DNA of 64,000 nt from Sipunculus nudus (lineage: Eukaryota > Annelida > Sipuncula > Golfingiida > Sipunculidae): contig CM049319.1 of NCBI GenBank assembly GCA_026874595.1, forward strand, positions 18,643,101-18,707,100, read 5' to 3'. This document shows, piece by piece, positions 60,815 to 64,000 of this stretch; position 1 is the stretch's first letter, and the number at the start of each line of letters is the position of its first letter. A model generated the notes under the pieces. It worked only from the letters and a program-made list of their open reading frames with translations. It was not told where the DNA came from and ran no database searches. The position numbers were made by a program, and so were the translations under genes.

Positions 60815-61705
60815 CTAATGCATATATGCATATTTACATATGCGAATTAATTAAACGATCAATAAGCCACAAAAATTATTAGTATTTAATAATTAGAATT
60901 TTCCTATAAAAAAAGAATATTTTAACAACATTTTTAAGGATTTATCTATTTTTTTATTCCTAAAAAGCAAATTTTATAGAAACTGATGTAATATTTGATA
61001 CAATTTGAATATTTGTTCCAATAAATACATAACTCTGTCCAGGTAAAGCCAAAATATCTATATGTTTCTTTATTATATATTATATTTCATTAATTTATTA
61101 AAATATGCAAACCATTTAATTAAATATGTAAGATTAAAAGTGTCCTAAGCAGGAAAGGATTCTACAGGAAAAACTACCCTAGGATCAATTAAGAAAAGAT
61201 TGGCAGTAACAATTATGGAATTGTTGTAGAGTTTGGCATGTCTACTGTTGCGTATATGCAGATTTACATATGCAAATTAATTAATTAAATTATGCGAATA
61301 TGTTAATTATGTTATGAAATGATGAACAGAATACATTTTATGACTAAATAACAAAAAGAATCTCTATTTACTATGTTAGGATGTTCCTATAAAAAATGCA
61401 TATTTGAACTATAAACTTAACTATTTACCTAATTTGCATAAATTGTATGCAAACTAATTCTTAAAGAGCAAATTTTATAGAACCTGATGTCATATTTGAT
61501 ACAATTAGAATAGTTTGTACCAAAATTACATCACTTTGCCTAATTTAGGCCAAAATTTCATTAGATTTTTGTATAACATATTATTTTTTGCTTATTTATT
61601 TAAATATGCGAATTATCTCATTGAAGACGTACGATACAAAAATGTCCTAAGCAGAAATCTATTCTAAAGGAAAAACTTTCCTTTAGGATCAATTTAGAAA
61701 AGTCT
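60815..61705. repeat. Two-copy tandem duplication, AT-rich, about 430-500 bp
   Basis: Copy 1 (about 60815-61200) and copy 2 (about 61245-61705) share, in order, ATATGCAxATTTACATATGC, AATTAATTAA, TTCCTATAAAAAA, AGCAAATTTTATAGAA, CTGATGT, ATATTTGATACAATT, GTCCTAAGCAG and GGAAAAACT with TAGGATCAATT. The offset grows from 430 to 500 bp because of an internal indel. Confidence 0.75.
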
Positions 61706-61709
61706 GATC

Positions 61710-64000
61710 ACCAAATATTAACGGTTTGGCCCTATCTATACATGATGAGAGGTGGTTCACTACTCAGATACCCTTCCAATCTGCACATTCTAATGATCTT
61801 AAATACTTTATTCGCCCCTGTTTGTTTAATCAAACGGGGTGGTTATCCTGTATTTCATCATAACTGAACTACATTTCTACACCAGGCCCACTTTGGATCT
61901 TCAAAGTGACGATTTAATGTTCCTTGCACACGTCTGGATATTTTAGCCTGTTAAAAGTAAGGTGATAGACAACACTTTACATTATTACAATGACATTACT
62001 TATATATCCACTGCCGGAACTAGTCTAACACAGCAGTCTAACACAGCACTGGCAATACCAAACACCCCCCCCCCCCTATATATTAATAAAATTCATATAT
62101 TCCGCTACCTTGATTTATTTAGGAAACCTTAACATAAAAAACTATAATAAATAATGTTGCATTTACACACACACACACACATATATATATATGTGTGTAG
62201 CAGGTCAAAAAAGACATATCGTAACAACGGTGTTCTAGTAGTTTGCAAGGAGGAGGGGATCCGGTATAATCAAGTCTAGCATCAAGCATTATTTTAAATA
62301 AGTTAACATAATTTTTATTATTCTAATTCATTTAAGTTCAATTTCGAATATTAGAAACCTGCTCGAAGAATATCAGTTAGATATACAATTATATATTAGA
62401 TATGAATATGTAAGGAGGTTATGTTGTACAGTAAAGGTAATAACACGCATTATTTAACATTTATATCACTTGTTAACATATGAGCAGCCGGTGGTGCAGT
62501 CTTTGGATCATACCACTAAGACTAATTAAAAAGTCGTACGTACGAGAAAGTTTGTCATATGTACGAGATAAATATTTAAATAATTATGTTTTCTGTTACC
62601 GGATCGTTGCCATACGCCTCCGTACATTGCCGTTGTGATTCCTTGGAATTTCGTTTTAAATATTAATTAGGAAACCAGCAGAACGTTCATGAACCTTATT
62701 CTTATTAAATTGAAGTCTTTTAAATTGAAGTCTCGTTCATTATGAGTTTTCCTTTGGGAACAAGCGTCACGTGCTTACGGGCACTGAGTGGAGGGATGGG
62801 GGGATACTGCATCCAGTATTGATAAATTTGTTTCAAATTGCATGTATGCAAAACAACGTTTGAAATGCCAGGACCTGTTTATTCCTTTCAGAATGTTAAA
62901 AAGGATAGCTTAATTAATAGTTGGCCCTTCATCCTCGGAATGCAGCTTACGCATTTAAATGAATTAATTTCTTCAGAAATTATCAATCTTAGCCATTACA
63001 TCTGTGGGATACTTTATATGGAGTTGCCTGCTGTTACAGGAGACCGTTTGAACGCGGCAAAAAAAAAACAAAAAAAAAAAAAAAAACCCAAGGATATGAA
63101 CTGTCACAAGGTCCTGTCTGTCTCATTGCATGTAAATATTTCCTACAGAGGAGAGGGTACTACTGAATATGCACTGTTTATGTATTATGAGTGTAAGTAT
63201 TTATCAAGAAATTACTGTATGAAAAAGCGATAATTTTTATTTTGTAGGGTTTGTGTATCAGAGGATAAGGGTAGACCTAAGTTGCATAATAACCTTAAAG
63301 CCCTCAATCAATCAGCAATTTAGAGTTGCGGTTCTTGAATTACCTGCATTCAATCTTCAGTCAACAAACATAGCCCAAAAACATAGTCAGAATTGGAGCG
63401 AATTTATTAATAAGAAAATATATAATGTATAAGTGAATACATGCGTAATAACAGTCAGTGAATAGATAGGGTCTCACTTACGTTAGGTAATAATGTTTAC
63501 AGTAGTATATTTACTGAATGTTCAATTGCATGATACTGTGCGATACGTGTGTTGTACCCATCACCTAAACATACTTTTTACTGGTTGACAAATAGATACG
63601 GTTCTCGGCGTCGTCACGAGACAAGATGCAACTTATCAAGACACCAAACCCTCGGGATTAAGTGATTTATCGAGCTTGGCGTACATAATTTCCCTGTTAT
63701 GCATTTATAAAATCGTCTTAAAATTATGAAAACATGAATCTGGCCAACTTTCTATTATACACACTACCCCTAGTTCATTATCCTCTCTCTTTTTTCGATG
63801 TTTATCTCACTGAGCTTTAAAGGACAATTCAATACCATGACCACCCTAATTCGATGTTCATGTAAGGTTTTTGTTCTTACTAGAATCTAACGGCACATAA
63901 TAAAAATATAAATAATTAAAATATCACAGTCACAGCGAATCATGCCAAAGCAACTGGTACGTAGAGGCTTGTCAAACTGATCTTTACAAAAACTTTATAA
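61710..64000. other. Intergenic, no supported gene
   Basis: Includes a 12-C run at 62065-62076, a short CA/TA repeat near 62165-62195 and an A-rich tract near 63060-63086. An open frame at 62838-63233 spans that A-rich tract and shows no domain. Confidence 0.4.

Noticed and set aside
62838-63233. 131-codon plus-strand open frame
   Set aside because: It spans an A-rich run giving a Lys tract; nothing else supports a protein.
1-64000. CRISPR arrays, bacterial promoters, operons or terminators
   Set aside because: Spliced exons, LINE, SINE and microsatellite content show a eukaryotic genome; tandem arrays here lack spacer structure.

Overview
The window is eukaryotic and looks like a piece of a mollusc genome, most likely a bivalve. 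It is AT-rich and intron-bearing, and it is crowded with microsatellites, MITE-like elements, a tRNA-derived SINE and two retroelements. No prokaryotic operon, rRNA, intact tRNA or CRISPR array is visible. The species assignment is inference from repeat style and from the gene families seen. Homology statements come from recognising motifs, not from a database search.

Layout. 0.06-0.55 kb is a 62-63 bp minisatellite, followed by poly-G tracts. 2.7-4.6 kb (+) is copy A of a glycosyltransferase-like gene family, with two exons of the same size as copy B but three nonsense codons. 9.8-12.6 kb holds a decayed pogo/Tigger-like DNA transposon and what may be a minimal Helitron. 15.0-20.1 kb (+) is a multi-exon, probably broken gene for a very-long-chain 3-oxoacyl-CoA reductase (HSD17B12 type, SDR family); its introns are filled with a dispersed terminal-repeat family. 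22.8-26.2 kb is non-coding but contains seven near-identical copies of a 15-bp motif.

28.6-42.7 kb is the centrepiece: a Ngaro-like tyrosine-recombinase retrotransposon on the minus strand, carrying an SGNH hydrolase, an 85-bp tandem array, gag, RT, RNase H and a tyrosine recombinase. Its split direct repeats read A1-ORFs-B1-A2-B2 on the minus strand. A 5.6-kb L1/Tx1-like LINE (ORF1 plus endonuclease/RT ORF2, plus strand) sits exactly between A2 and B2. Both elements carry frameshifts, several of them in homopolymer runs.

43.5-55.7 kb is a large imperfect inverted duplication carrying more copies of the glycosyltransferase-like family. Copy B (minus, 52.9-51.4 kb) has intact exons. Copy C (plus) and copy D (minus) are fragments. 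The central spacer holds a SINE and a 116-nt foldback hairpin. 57.5-59.3 kb has GATCCCGATCGGGATC-type palindrome arrays flanking a 649-bp CGAC-rich inverted-repeat element. 59.3-64 kb is AT-rich and essentially gene-free, with one approximately 0.5-kb tandem duplication.

The only protein-coding host loci I can support are the glycosyltransferase-like family (one plausibly functional copy) and the HSD17B12-like locus (probably a pseudogene or misassembled). All other coding signal is from mobile elements.
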